DNA of 64,000 nt from an uncultured Granulosicoccaceae bacterium (GTDB lineage Bacteria; Pseudomonadota; Gammaproteobacteria; Granulosicoccales; Granulosicoccaceae): assembly GCA_938041955.1 (NCBI GenBank), contig CALISD010000064.1:1-64000 (forward strand). Direction: 5' to 3'. Below are positions 34,955 through 44,039 of this stretch, in pieces; position 1 is the stretch's first letter; the number at the start of each line of letters is the position of its first letter. Below the pieces are notes generated by a model. That model was not told where the DNA came from. It ran no database searches and was given only the letters and a program-made list of their open reading frames with translations. Made by a program: the position numbers and the translations under genes.

Positions 34955-36508
34955 ATGTCACACAGCAAACCCACCTTACCCGATGTTCCACTTTTGAATT
35001 TGAGCATCACCGAGCGCGTGTTTGTCGACCTTGAGTCACGCCCTGACGAGGTTGTTTTAACGGATGGCGTATCTGGCAACAGCATGACAGCCAGTGCATT
35101 TATGGATCAGGTAAAACGCCTGGCGGGCGGGCTTACAGCAAAGGGGTTTGGCGCTGGCCACACCATTGCTTTGATGGCACCGAACATGCCGGAGTACTGC
35201 GTTGTCTTTCATGCAGTAGCGTGGGCTGGCGGCACCATTACCACATTGAACCCCACCTACACTGCATCAGAGGTCAGTCACCAGCTGAATGACTCCGGCG
35301 CAGAATTACTTATCACTGTGCCGATGTTTTTAGAAACCGCCACTGAAGGTACAGCGGGATCACACGCACAGCAGGTCGTCATTATAGGAGGGTCTGACAA
35401 CGCTACATCGCTCGAAGCATTCTTTGGTGAGGCTATTGAACAGCAGGTTGTGGTTGATCTTGATGAACATATCGTTGTGCTGCCTTACTCATCCGGCACA
35501 ACCGGGCTACCAAAAGGTGTCATGCTCTCGCACCGCAACCTCGTGGTGAATGTAGATCAAGTACTCGTCAGTGCAGAGTTTCGACCGGGAGAAGTGGCAG
35601 CGGGTTTCCTGCCTTTTTTTCATATCTACGGCATGACCGTGCTGATGAACGTGCACCTTGCCGGAGGCGGCAGCATCGTCACTCTGCCGCGTTTTGATCT
35701 AGCGCTCTTTTTACAGATTTCCCAAGATTACAAGTCCCGACGCATGTGGATTGTGCCACCGGTTGCTCTGGCACTCGCTAAACATCCACTTGTTGATGAA
35801 TATGATCTCAGCAACCTTGAACAGATTTTCTCAGGCGCTGCCCCTCTCGGGGCCGAACCTTCTGACGCTGTTGCAGCACGTCTTGACTGCTTGTCACTGC
35901 AAGGCTATGGCATGACAGAACTCAGCCCGGTGTCACATGTCACGCCTGCAAGCGCTCCACGCTCTGGAGCATCAGGTCTGGCGTTGCCCAACACTGAGTG
36001 TCAGATTGTAGATATCGACAACGGTAGTGTTTTACCTACTGGGCAAGAAGGTGAACTATGGATTCGTGGACCTCAGGTGATGAAAGGGTATTTGAACAAT
36101 CCGGAAGCCACCGCTAACACCGTCACCCCGGATGGCTGGCTAAAGACCGGTGACATAGCTATCATTGATGCAGACGGCTACATGTTTATTGTTGATCGAT
36201 TAAAGGAACTTATAAAGTTTAAGGGCTTTCAGGTTGCACCTGCCGAGCTTGAAGCAACGCTTGTATCGCACAAGGCGATCACTGATGCTGCTGTTGTTGG
36301 ATTGCCTGATGTTGAAGCCGGTGAGTTACCCGTTGCATTTGTTGTCGCAGCTGACCCAGCGCCGAGTGAAGGTGACATCAAAACCTTCCTGGCTGACACA
36401 CTTGCAAGCTATAAGCAGGTACACAAGGTGGTGTTTGTAGAGGCAATCCCGAAATCTGCTTCTGGCAAAATACTCAGGCGCGTACTTCGCGATCAACTCA
36501 CGGGTTAG
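34955..36508 (+). CDS. AMP-binding acyl-CoA ligase, 4-coumarate-CoA ligase type
   Basis: A 517-residue adenylate-forming ligase. Core motifs: YSSGTTGLPKGVMLSHRNL (about 177-195), QGYGMTELSP, GELWIRGPQVMKGYLNN, TGDIAIIDADGYMFIVDRLKELIK and the catalytic lysine in KSASGKILRR at the C-terminus. It makes a CoA thioester from a carboxylic acid through an acyl-AMP. Length and motifs match 4-coumarate or medium-chain acyl ligases; the substrate cannot be told. Monocistronic. Confidence 0.9.
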   Translation: MSHSKPTLPDVPLLNLSITERVFVDLESRPDEVVLTDGVSGNSMTASAFMDQVKRLAGGLTAKGFGAGHTIALMAPNMPEYCVVFHAVAWAGGTITTLNPTYTASEVSHQLNDSGAELLITVPMFLETATEGTAGSHAQQVVIIGGSDNATSLEAFFGEAIEQQVVVDLDEHIVVLPYSSGTTGLPKGVMLSHRNLVVNVDQVLVSAEFRPGEVAAGFLPFFHIYGMTVLMNVHLAGGGSIVTLPRFDLALFLQISQDYKSRRMWIVPPVALALAKHPLVDEYDLSNLEQIFSGAAPLGAEPSDAVAARLDCLSLQGYGMTELSPVSHVTPASAPRSGASGLALPNTECQIVDIDNGSVLPTGQEGELWIRGPQVMKGYLNNPEATANTVTPDGWLKTGDIAIIDADGYMFIVDRLKELIKFKGFQVAPAELEATLVSHKAITDAAVVGLPDVEAGELPVAFVVAADPAPSEGDIKTFLADTLASYKQVHKVVFVEAIPKSASGKILRRVLRDQLTG

Positions 36509-36898
36509 GTATAACAGCGTAACTATTACGCCTGTGAATTGAACGCCGCGGATTGTTCATATGGTTGATTAAGCGACAAGTACAAGAGCCGACGCAAAAT
36601 CTTCGGCTCTGCTTTTAACATACGTATACTTTTCTGCTCCATGCGTTAGCGAAGCTAAGATAGCGTGTCTTTAGGTTGCATGTGACTTATCCCATAGTCC
36701 ATGGTAGAAGCGATTAGCGCCTTACATTACGAAAATGTTGGATGTTGCTCCGGCCACGCTTTGTCAAGTATTGGAATTTTTAGTCTATTCACAAACATAA
36801 TCACCTCCCTGCTTGTACATAGAGCGACACCTTTCTTCAGCCACCGAGTATATCCAACGACTCCTCTTATAAGCCCCCAAAAGGCTGATCACAGCGCA
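36509..36898. other. Gap after the ligase, with terminator hairpin and csp-like remnant
   Basis: A terminator-like hairpin lies at 36585-36610 (AGAGCCGA / TCGGCTCT, then GCTTTT). From the hairpin to about 36660 the sequence partly resembles the region downstream of and including the end of the csp gene at 34179-34260 (shared CTTCGGCTCTG, ATGCGTTA, GAAGCTAAG-like words). The remainder holds nothing I can support. Confidence 0.45.
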
Positions 36899-37510
36899 CT
36901 AAAACGAGTTTTGGTGTTGAGCCGATGCATTTATGAGCTGATCAGCTGATGCAAGAGCTGCTGCTCTTATTTCGTCAGCCAGAGTTGATTCAGGCAGGGT
37001 TTTCGCCAATACCATTGCACCAACACACATCGCTGAGAGTGATAAAGCCTGTGAACGGTCTTTTTCACCAGATTGAATCAAGCTCGACTCAAAAAGCCAG
37101 ATCATAGCTTCAAGTAATTCATGATAAGCCTGTTGAATTTCCGGCGCAGCGCGGGCAACATCGGAAGGCAGTGCGATCATCGGGCATTGGCCATCCAGAT
37201 CTCCCAGGTGCTCGACGGACAAGTAGCTATCGATCATTTGCCTGGCCGTTTCAGGCTTTAGATTTCGCAGATCAATCCCGGCATCGTTGCGCCATTCGGC
37301 ACCTCGACCATGAAGAAAACTACGAATTGCTTCGCTGAACAATTCATCTTTATTTTTAAAGTGATTATAAAAGCCGCCACGAGTGAGGCTGGCTGAAGCC
37401 ATGATCATGTCAATACTGACCTTGTTATAACCGTGTCTGTTAAATAATACACGGGCGGTTTCAATGATCTTTGCGCGGGTGCGATCTTTGTGCTCTCGGG
37501 TAAGCGGCAT
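36899..37510 (-). CDS. TetR/AcrR-family repressor
   Basis: A 203-residue regulator with the TetR DNA-binding start RAKIIETARVLFNRHGYNKVSIDMIMASASLTRGGFYNHFKNKDELF and a helical ligand-binding rest. The divergent MAPEG gene starts 114 bases away, with a perfect palindrome between them. The protein probably represses both genes and is released by a hydrophobic ligand. The inducer is unknown. Confidence 0.9.
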   Translation of the reverse strand: MPLTREHKDRTRAKIIETARVLFNRHGYNKVSIDMIMASASLTRGGFYNHFKNKDELFSEAIRSFLHGRGAEWRNDAGIDLRNLKPETARQMIDSYLSVEHLGDLDGQCPMIALPSDVARAAPEIQQAYHELLEAMIWLFESSLIQSGEKDRSQALSLSAMCVGAMVLAKTLPESTLADEIRAAALASADQLINASAQHQNSF

Positions 37511-37553
37511 GGGTTGCTCCTTACATTGGTTTCACTCCGAGCATACCGCCGAA

Positions 37554-37581
37554 TTTTAATATGATGTTGATCATATTAAAA
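37554..37581. promoter_or_regulatory. TetR operator palindrome
   Basis: A perfect inverted repeat TTTTAATATGAT (37554-37565) GTTG ATCATATTAAAA (37570-37581), centred between the divergent TetR and MAPEG genes. Confidence 0.75.
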
Positions 37582-37623
37582 ATATGTAGAGAATAGTTGT
37601 TCATTTCTCAGCAGGACTCAATC

Positions 37624-38070
37624 ATGAATTCACTCTTCGAAACGCTGCCTTACCTAATTGCGTACAAGGTGTCTTTTTTAGTCATCGGCGCATTGGTAGT
37701 GATCTCATTGATACAAAATGTCCTCACTGCTCCGCTGGCATTTCTTAAAGAGGAACAGATTCCAGGCATGCCGCTTCAATATGATCATTCAAAACTAAGC
37801 TTCCGGGTGTTACGAACACACGCTAACTCAGCCGAGAGTGTTCCCATTTTCTGCATTTCATTGCTAGTCGCAATTATTGGGGCCGCGTCTTCCGGGTGGG
37901 TAAATGGTCTCGCTGTTATTTACTTATTCAGTCGCTTGGCTTTTTGGGCATTCTACTATTCGGGTAAAGGAAAAATTGCAGGTGGACCAAGAACCATGGC
38001 CTTTGTTGCTGGGCTGGTATGTAACTTTATTTTAATAGCTATTGCTTCATGGGGCATAGCCATCCATTGA
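37624..38070 (+). CDS. MAPEG-family membrane protein
   Basis: A 148-residue protein from the ATG at 37624 with four hydrophobic helices and the family pattern FRVLRTHANSAESVPIFCISLLVAI, in which the RxxxNxxE core binds glutathione. Bacterial MAPEG proteins conjugate or reduce hydrophobic electrophiles with glutathione. It is divergent from a TetR regulator, so it is probably induced by a toxic lipophilic compound. Confidence 0.85.
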   Translation: MNSLFETLPYLIAYKVSFLVIGALVVISLIQNVLTAPLAFLKEEQIPGMPLQYDHSKLSFRVLRTHANSAESVPIFCISLLVAIIGAASSGWVNGLAVIYLFSRLAFWAFYYSGKGKIAGGPRTMAFVAGLVCNFILIAIASWGIAIH

Positions 38071-38247
38071 TCAGTTTAATGGCTATAGCTTAATGCCCGG
38101 CTAGCTCCCCATACTTCCAGCCTGCCCTATTCAAGGGGATTCAGGGCGACAGCGCTAACCCTGACACCTGATCGCGCGAGAAACGTGGCCCGCTACCAGC
38201 GATGCGGATCGGGCGAGATGTGATTCACCAGGCAACAATCAACATGT

Positions 38248-38277
38248 GCTTGCGCTTCCATTATCAGAAGCGCAAGC
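38248..38277. terminator. Hairpin at the 3' end of the large lipoprotein gene
   Basis: A perfect 11-bp stem GCTTGCGCTTC / GAAGCGCAAGC with an 8-base loop; no clear T-run on either strand. It lies between the convergent MAPEG and lipoprotein genes. Confidence 0.5.
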
Positions 38278-38300
38278 CCAACTCTATATCGCTCTGCTTA

Positions 38301-40454
38301 CTAACGCGGACTAATGGATAAGTTGTCCAGTGCAATCTTAAATGGACCAGTGCCCTCCACTATCTCACCGGCGCTGCCTCTTAGTTCGATATGGTTCTGG
38401 CCCCCGTCCCAGTTGAAGTTGATCAACGGAGCAAAATTCGGATCGCCATTGATTATCACTGCAAGAGTGGCCGGTGCACCGGGTGCAAACGAACTGGTCG
38501 CTACGTCGACAGTAAAATCATCGATAAACCGCACCTCAAAGGGAGTTAGATAAGAGCTGCTCGCGACAAGAGCGCCGTTATCATATACCGCAACGTCAAG
38601 TTGATTATCTCGAACCGTTACAATCGCATCCGCTGTTAACGTTGGATCAAATTCGTTCGGATCAAAACCAATCTCTGCCCCAATGCCAATGCTCACAGCG
38701 CTGTTCGGGTCATTGGCCGTAGTAACATCAACTGATACCTTAAAGCCGCCGGCGTTCATAATTTCCGGACTGTCAAAACTCTGCATCGTCACTACGCTGG
38801 TACCATTGCACCAGTCACTGGTTAGATCAAAGTACTTCGACAGTAAAAATAGCTGCCCCTCAACATTGGGGGTTACCTCAGGAAAACCCGAACCATTACA
38901 ACCGAACCAATAATCAACCGGCGCCATGGTTCCAGTCTGCGGGCTTTCGAAGTTATCTTCAAGTAGCGCAGGTTGTGAACTAATGGTTTGCCCAAGAATA
39001 ATGTTGATATTATCAACGTTTAGCGCGGTCGCGTCATACTCTACCTCGCCATAGTCTGCTCCCACTTGCGCACGAATTACGTGTTGCCCGGGCTTTAACA
39101 ATAGTTTCTTGTACCCTACAGTCGAGAACGAATCGCTCCCGGTGATTGCAACGTCCTGACCATCAACACTGACAATGGCACCAGGCAACGGAATCCCATT
39201 GAAGTCAAATACATTCACACCTAGTGCTGCCAGAAAGCTACCACTGATAGAAGAACGACGATCAAGAACCAATTGACAGTTCACCGCATTTCCAAGACCA
39301 TTGATCACCGCAGGTTGTACACAGCTACCCACTTCCGCGCCTCTGGCTGTGTCGAAGAAAAACAATTCAAAAACAACCTCATCATAAGACAGTTGATTCA
39401 AAGTCGCATACGCATTGTAGCCAACGCCATCCGGCGCAAGTGTCAATGGAGTTTCAAAGAAAGGCGTGTTGGGTCCGACCACTCTTAAAATTGCATCAAG
39501 ATTTGCAAGCCCTTCGACAGAATCCACCACCTCCGCGGGCACCTTGACCTCTACTTGAGCATCAGACCCTTCGGCAAATAGATCAAACTGAACTTCACCG
39601 TAGAGCGGCTCAATATCCATAACAACATCAAGACCAGGGGTTACGGTAACCAGCTCCTGCCCTGCAACAGAACGTCCCACTTGTAAACCGCCATCGAAGA
39701 GCTGCATAGTGATTTGATGGTTGCCGGGAGCTAAATTTGTGAACATATACTCCGACTGACCGGTAGTGGTATCCAGCGTGAAAAACTGTTGCGGCCCATT
39801 GTCGATTGATATCATCACGTCAGGATTGAAAAGCGACGCAGCGTTGATGTCGTTTGCTGAATAGTTAAGTCTGAAATCTACCAGACCATCCACAACAGTC
39901 ACATCAACCAGTGTTTCACCTATAACAGGCCTCAACATCATGGGAAAAGCGAGCCTGGTATCATCGCGTACGTCGTGGAACTCTGAACCTGCATACTGTT
40001 GATTACCTCTTGCGAGGAGCAAAGAGAACACGTACGGCGCTGGTCTTATCGCGATGGTATTCAGAGATTCAACGTTTGTAAAATTCTGTTCATCGACACG
40101 GATAGCCCAGGGAAAGGTCTGAACTTCACCAGTATCCAGGTTCTCTGCCTGCAATGTACCGGTCATCACATCAGCTGCCAACGGTTGTGTGGCAAAATCA
40201 TTGAAGAGCACCGGATCATTAAAGAGACCGGTATCAATTTCTTTGGTCAGCAGAGCACTGAAATCAAAATCGAATGCTACCTCCTGCACTGCGTCGGCCG
40301 CAGACTGGAACTGCGGTTCGGACGATGAACTGGCCACTTGCAGCATATGAGAGGAATCCCCGCACGCACTAAGCGTCAAAAATGAACCAGCCACCAAAAA
40401 TAGGTGAATCAGGTTACGCTTGGGGCTTAACTTTCCCGCTTTTTGCTTCTGCAT
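38301..40454 (-). CDS. Large surface lipoprotein of unknown function
   Basis: A 717-residue lipoprotein: basic start, hydrophobic core and lipobox LTLSACGDSS (Cys about 31). The rest is beta-rich. It contains two stretches like small carboxypeptidase-regulatory/PEGA-type domains (MFTNLAPGNHQITMQLFDGG and LLLKPGQHVIRAQVGADYGE), each ending in a hydrophobic strand. The last ~220 residues look like a lectin/LamG-type jelly-roll (ALLEDNFESPQTGTMAP to KIALDNLSISPR). Such proteins often sit on the outer membrane surface and bind glycans. It is transcribed alone. I do not recognise a named family. Confidence 0.75.
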   Translation of the reverse strand: MQKQKAGKLSPKRNLIHLFLVAGSFLTLSACGDSSHMLQVASSSSEPQFQSAADAVQEVAFDFDFSALLTKEIDTGLFNDPVLFNDFATQPLAADVMTGTLQAENLDTGEVQTFPWAIRVDEQNFTNVESLNTIAIRPAPYVFSLLLARGNQQYAGSEFHDVRDDTRLAFPMMLRPVIGETLVDVTVVDGLVDFRLNYSANDINAASLFNPDVMISIDNGPQQFFTLDTTTGQSEYMFTNLAPGNHQITMQLFDGGLQVGRSVAGQELVTVTPGLDVVMDIEPLYGEVQFDLFAEGSDAQVEVKVPAEVVDSVEGLANLDAILRVVGPNTPFFETPLTLAPDGVGYNAYATLNQLSYDEVVFELFFFDTARGAEVGSCVQPAVINGLGNAVNCQLVLDRRSSISGSFLAALGVNVFDFNGIPLPGAIVSVDGQDVAITGSDSFSTVGYKKLLLKPGQHVIRAQVGADYGEVEYDATALNVDNINIILGQTISSQPALLEDNFESPQTGTMAPVDYWFGCNGSGFPEVTPNVEGQLFLLSKYFDLTSDWCNGTSVVTMQSFDSPEIMNAGGFKVSVDVTTANDPNSAVSIGIGAEIGFDPNEFDPTLTADAIVTVRDNQLDVAVYDNGALVASSSYLTPFEVRFIDDFTVDVATSSFAPGAPATLAVIINGDPNFAPLINFNWDGGQNHIELRGSAGEIVEGTGPFKIALDNLSISPR

Positions 40455-41009
40455 CCTTGTTCCCTCTACTAAATTTCAAATGTTTACGACAGTAAAACTA
40501 ACGGCACTATGAAATATAATTGGACAGGTAAGGATATTGATTCCTGTTTGAAATGTGAGTTTGTGACGGATCTGACTTATATGCTGTTGCCTTCCAGCAA
40601 CTGGACCAGGGGTAATTCAAGGCTGAATTTAAAATAATCAATCATGAGGAAGTTAACTACAAAATTTCAAGACTGTCTGTTCATGGCAGAAAGCAACGAA
40701 GTCCGGAACTACTTCCACCTAACAACTACAACACATCATTTCGAGCTGCACTGATCTTTGACACCTTTTGAATAGTGCATTCCAATTGGCGTCAATATTT
40801 AGACACTAAGTATTTCTTGAATCGAAGTAAGCTACAGCCAATTTACATCTTGCCTTTGAAGTGGGTGTTAGATCGGACATTCCTGAAATACATTTTTAAA
40901 CTACCGAGTATACTTTGTTCCTATAAACCTATTATAAGGCGAGTCACTCACCTGCCATCCGTCATGGATCAAACAACCAAACAGTTTAAAAATGAAATAA
41001 CAGTGAAAG
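40455..41009. other. 555-base intergenic region
   Basis: A long AT-rich gap before the small lipoprotein gene. A short reading frame at 40775-41023 overlaps the next gene and has no ribosome site or protein character. I see no RNA gene or repeat. Confidence 0.45.
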
Positions 41010-41459
41010 ATGAAACACCTTAAGCGCATTGATGAGTTCCGTCGACAGAATCGAAACACGGCAGTCGTGATGCTACTGATTACTGTTTCTATTATCACGT
41101 TCGGTCTGCCCGGTTGCCAGCCATCCGATTGTGCGGGAAATGCTCTGGGCCGGGATCAACTACGCCTGCAGGATACACTCGAAAATAATGGCAACAACTA
41201 TCACCTGTATACCCGAACAACAGGCTTCCAGGAAAAGGTAGTGTACCTGGAGCTCTATGATGCAGCTCCGGTATTTGATAAGTGCCAGCGGCCAGATGGC
41301 TCACCTGTTTTCGAGACCGCTTACAATAACTACCCTGTCGAGCAATATATCCAGTCAATCGTGCTACAACCTGATGATGCGGAAATACTCGCCATCACTT
41401 ATACGCAGAACAAGGACGAAGCCTTTCCAGACGTCTACCTGGTGAAGTTTAACCGTTAG
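41010..41459 (+). CDS. Small lipoprotein
   Basis: A 149-residue protein with basic start, transmembrane-type helix and lipobox-like ITFGLPGCQPSDC (Cys about 36). The mature part is short, with two more cysteines. No family recognised. Confidence 0.65.
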   Translation: MKHLKRIDEFRRQNRNTAVVMLLITVSIITFGLPGCQPSDCAGNALGRDQLRLQDTLENNGNNYHLYTRTTGFQEKVVYLELYDAAPVFDKCQRPDGSPVFETAYNNYPVEQYIQSIVLQPDDAEILAITYTQNKDEAFPDVYLVKFNR

Positions 41460-41489
41460 TGCTCTAGTGTTTCACTGCAAACAAACCGG

Positions 41490-42092
41490 TTATATCTGCT
41501 CAAACAATACTCCTAGAATTTCCATAGGCGGCATCCCTGCTCTCATGTCGTCACAGACACCATGAACATCCATCTGCTTCAATGATAAATGTGCGTAACC
41601 GTGGATTGTGCTCCAGACCAGAATTTCAGCTTGCTCAATCGATGCCTTGTCACTAATCCCCCGTTCATCACACAAAGGTTTTACCACCCGTGTCAGTTCA
41701 GCATAAGCCTGTCCGGAAACTTCGCATAGCTGCTCATTGCTTTGGTCGGGTAACGGAGAAGAAAACATCAGTTTGAATAGTTCTGGCTCACGCAACGCAA
41801 ATTGCACGTAGGCATTACCTGCCGTCTGCAGGCGTTGTTGCAAGGACGCCGTGGCATCACCTTCGTCATAGGCCTGGCGCAAGGCTTCCGTAAAATCAGT
41901 AAAAGCAATTACCGCCAACTCAGTGAGTAAGCCACTCAGCGATCTAAAGTGATGTGTGGGAGCCGCATGCGATACACCCGCCTTCGCAGCGCACGCACGC
42001 AAACTAAGCCCATGAATTCCTTTCTCATTGATCACCGAGTGCGCAGCTTCTAAAAGCGCTTTGCGTAAATCACCGTGGTGATAGTCACTCAT
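41490..42092 (-). CDS. TetR/AcrR-family repressor
   Basis: A 200-residue regulator: LRKALLEAAHSVINEKGIHGLSLRACAAKAGVSHAAPTHHFRSLSGLL is the helix-turn-helix. The C-terminal half fits the TetR_C_WHG-like group, with a WSTIHGYAHLSLKQMD motif. It is divergent from a two-gene membrane-protein operon, with a tight set of GTAAAG half-sites in the 100-base gap. It probably represses that operon. Confidence 0.9.
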   Translation of the reverse strand: MSDYHHGDLRKALLEAAHSVINEKGIHGLSLRACAAKAGVSHAAPTHHFRSLSGLLTELAVIAFTDFTEALRQAYDEGDATASLQQRLQTAGNAYVQFALREPELFKLMFSSPLPDQSNEQLCEVSGQAYAELTRVVKPLCDERGISDKASIEQAEILVWSTIHGYAHLSLKQMDVHGVCDDMRAGMPPMEILGVLFEQI

Positions 42093-42135
42093 AAGTCATT
42101 CCGTGCATCTCAAATAGATAATAAATCGAAACTTG

Positions 42136-42177
42136 ACAGTGTAAAGTTGGTACTTTACGATAACTTTACACTGTAAA
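42136..42177. promoter_or_regulatory. Compound operator for the 41490 TetR protein
   Basis: Outer inverted repeat ACAGTGTAAAGTT (42136-42148) and AACTTTACACTGT (42162-42174). Nested in it is GTAAAGT (42141-42147) with ACTTTAC (42152-42158), and at 42165-42177 the short palindrome TTTACACTGTAAA. Four GTAAAG-type half-sites suggest cooperative binding of two dimers. Confidence 0.75.
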
Positions 42178-42192
42178 GATGGAACTATACAA

Positions 42193-42645
42193 ATGCAACC
42201 CGAAGCGCTCTTCTCGCTATTCAGCACGGTGGCTATGGTCGGCTGGCTAATCCTGATCATGCTGCCACGCCGCTGGCCCTGGTTAAACCGGATTCCGGCA
42301 CTTTGGATTCCACTGGGTCTGTCCTTAGGTTATAGCTTGCTAATAGGTCTGTACTTTTTTCAGGCCGAAGGTGGCTTCGATACTTTAGAAAACGTTCAAC
42401 GCTTATTCGCACACCCCATGGCGGCTCTAGCGGGCTGGGTACACTTTCTGGCATTCGACTTACTGATAGGTTGCTGGATCGCACGAAGTGCAGACAAGCT
42501 TCATATTTCTCGCCTTATTCAAACACCGATTTTACTGGCAACCTTCATGTTCGGCCCGTTTGGATACCTGCTATTTAAGTTACTGCAAAGCCTGAACACC
42601 TTAGGGCTTAGAAAAACGAGTCAGTCATTGGACACAGTACTATGA
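42193..42645 (+). CDS. ABA4-like (DUF4281) membrane protein
   Basis: A 150-residue protein with four helices and the ABA4-like pattern HPMAALAGWVHFLAFDLLIGCW and TFMFGPFGYLLFKL. In plants ABA4 acts on xanthophylls; bacterial members are of unknown function. It overlaps the next gene by 4 bases (ATGA). Probably repressed by the divergent TetR protein. Confidence 0.78.
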   Translation: MQPEALFSLFSTVAMVGWLILIMLPRRWPWLNRIPALWIPLGLSLGYSLLIGLYFFQAEGGFDTLENVQRLFAHPMAALAGWVHFLAFDLLIGCWIARSADKLHISRLIQTPILLATFMFGPFGYLLFKLLQSLNTLGLRKTSQSLDTVL

Positions 42646-43463
42646 CACGCATAAACCATCAAACTACCATCGGCCCCGAGGCTTATCTGGATAGCGACAA
42701 CAGTCACTTCAATCTGTGGTGGCAGGCCACATTCCTGATGCTGAGCCTGTTTGCGATTACATTGCTACTGTGGAGCTTTGATCCTCGGCAATTAGACAAC
42801 GCGTCTGTGTGGGCCAAGCCGCTAAAGTTTGAATCTTCACTGGCATTGTATTTCATCACTTTAGCGTTACTGGCGGGCTACCTACCGGCTAAAGTTCGCA
42901 GGAATGCTAGTTGGCAATGGGCAACACGTTTTGCAGTTGGCGCAGGTGTATTCGAAGTTATCTACATTCTGTTACAGGCAGCCCGCGGCCGCGCCTCTCA
43001 CTACAACAAAGACACCGTAATTGAGGAAGTCATGTATGGCGTAATGGGCCTTGGTGCATTGATGTTGGTGGCTGTTAGTTTTTATCTGGGCTGGCTGCTT
43101 TACCGCGACTACCGTAATGACAAGTCAGATAATTTCAAGCTAGCGTCTGCCTGCGGGTTGATGTTGGGATCAGTGTTAACGCTTATTACGGCGAGTGTGA
43201 TGTCGAGCGGGCAGACCCATTTTGCAGGCACTCCCGCAGTTGATAGTCTACGCGTACCCATTGTTGGATGGGTATTAAGCGGTGGTGACTTACGCATACC
43301 GCACTTTTTCGCCACTCACCTCATGCAATTTCTACCTCTGTATGGCTTACTGATGCAACGCCAAGCCATCGATTTATCAGCTGCACGAAAAAACATTCTG
43401 CTTTTCTCATTGGTGTACAGCGCTGCAGTATTAATCTGGTTTGCAGCTAGTTTCATGTTCTAA
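42642..43463 (+). CDS. Multi-pass membrane protein of unknown function
   Basis: A 273-residue protein with six or seven hydrophobic helices (TFLMLSLFAITLLLWSF, ALYFITLALLAGYLP, FEVIYILLQAARG, GALMLVAVSFYLGWLL, LMLGSVLTLITASVM and more). Polar residues such as the His/Phe pair in HFFATHLMQFLPLYG suggest a small-molecule or heme-related function; no family is recognised. Translation is coupled to the ABA4-like gene. Confidence 0.65.
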   Translation: MTRINHQTTIGPEAYLDSDNSHFNLWWQATFLMLSLFAITLLLWSFDPRQLDNASVWAKPLKFESSLALYFITLALLAGYLPAKVRRNASWQWATRFAVGAGVFEVIYILLQAARGRASHYNKDTVIEEVMYGVMGLGALMLVAVSFYLGWLLYRDYRNDKSDNFKLASACGLMLGSVLTLITASVMSSGQTHFAGTPAVDSLRVPIVGWVLSGGDLRIPHFFATHLMQFLPLYGLLMQRQAIDLSAARKNILLFSLVYSAAVLIWFAASFMF

Positions 43464-43529
43464 AAAAGTAGTATCCCAACACATGAATAATCCGGGTTTG
43501 AGTCACCGTGCAGAAGTACTATCACAGAC

Positions 43530-43844
43530 TCAAGCCATATAGAATAGTTGTTTGAGCTCTGTCACCACTGGTTCATTGTTGGCATGTGTTTCCATGATAT
43601 CTGCCATGTGTGACCACCAACGCTGCATCAGCGGGTCATCGGGCAGTGCATCCATGGTGTGACTCACTGTACGACTCAACATGCCAAACAACTTGCCTGT
43701 TTGCGGGTCAAGATGGATAGAGTAATCTGAAACCCCCGCCTCTTTTAACAACTGAACCAGCTCTGGCCAGATTTCGTCATGGCGTTTTTTGTACTCAGCT
43801 TCACAACCAGCGCGCAACTGCATGGTAAAAGCGTATTTTTCCAT
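43530..43844 (-). CDS. rhaM: L-rhamnose mutarotase
   Basis: A 104-residue RhaM (RhaU), interconverting the alpha and beta anomers of L-rhamnose. Typical: [46 protein letters not shown] and [10 protein letters not shown]. It is downstream of the aldolase gene on the same strand, with a MITE between them. Confidence 0.93.
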   Translation of the reverse strand: MEKYAFTMQLRAGCEAEYKKRHDEIWPELVQLLKEAGVSDYSIHLDPQTGKLFGMLSRTVSHTMDALPDDPLMQRWWSHMADIMETHANNEPVVTELKQLFYMA

Positions 43845-43878
43845 GGTCTACTTTCTACTGTAGTTTTAACAACTGCAA

Positions 43879-44039
43879 GGAGCTTGTCCGAGAAGTAGGG
43901 TCTTGAGCTCCGTTGTGAGACTTTAGGTCAGATATTTCGATCGAAAGAGACGAATAGTCATTCTTCTTTAACGATATGGATCGAAATAGCTGGCCAAAAT
44001 ATCGCGATCGCAGTAGATCCTAGTTCTCGGACAAGCTCC
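43879..44039. mobile_element. MITE, copy 1
   Basis: A 161-bp element with perfect 16-bp terminal inverted repeats GGAGCTTGTCCGAGAA (43879-43894) and TTCTCGGACAAGCTCC (44024-44039), matching the element at 58472 along its length (for example ATTCTTCTTTAACGATATGG and GCAGTAGATCCT). It codes for nothing. It separates the rhamnose aldolase gene from rhaM, its last base forming part of the aldolase stop codon. Confidence 0.9.

Noticed and set aside
40775..41023. 82-codon plus-strand ORF before the small lipoprotein gene
   Set aside because: No ribosome site, overlaps the next gene start, and the composition is not protein-like.
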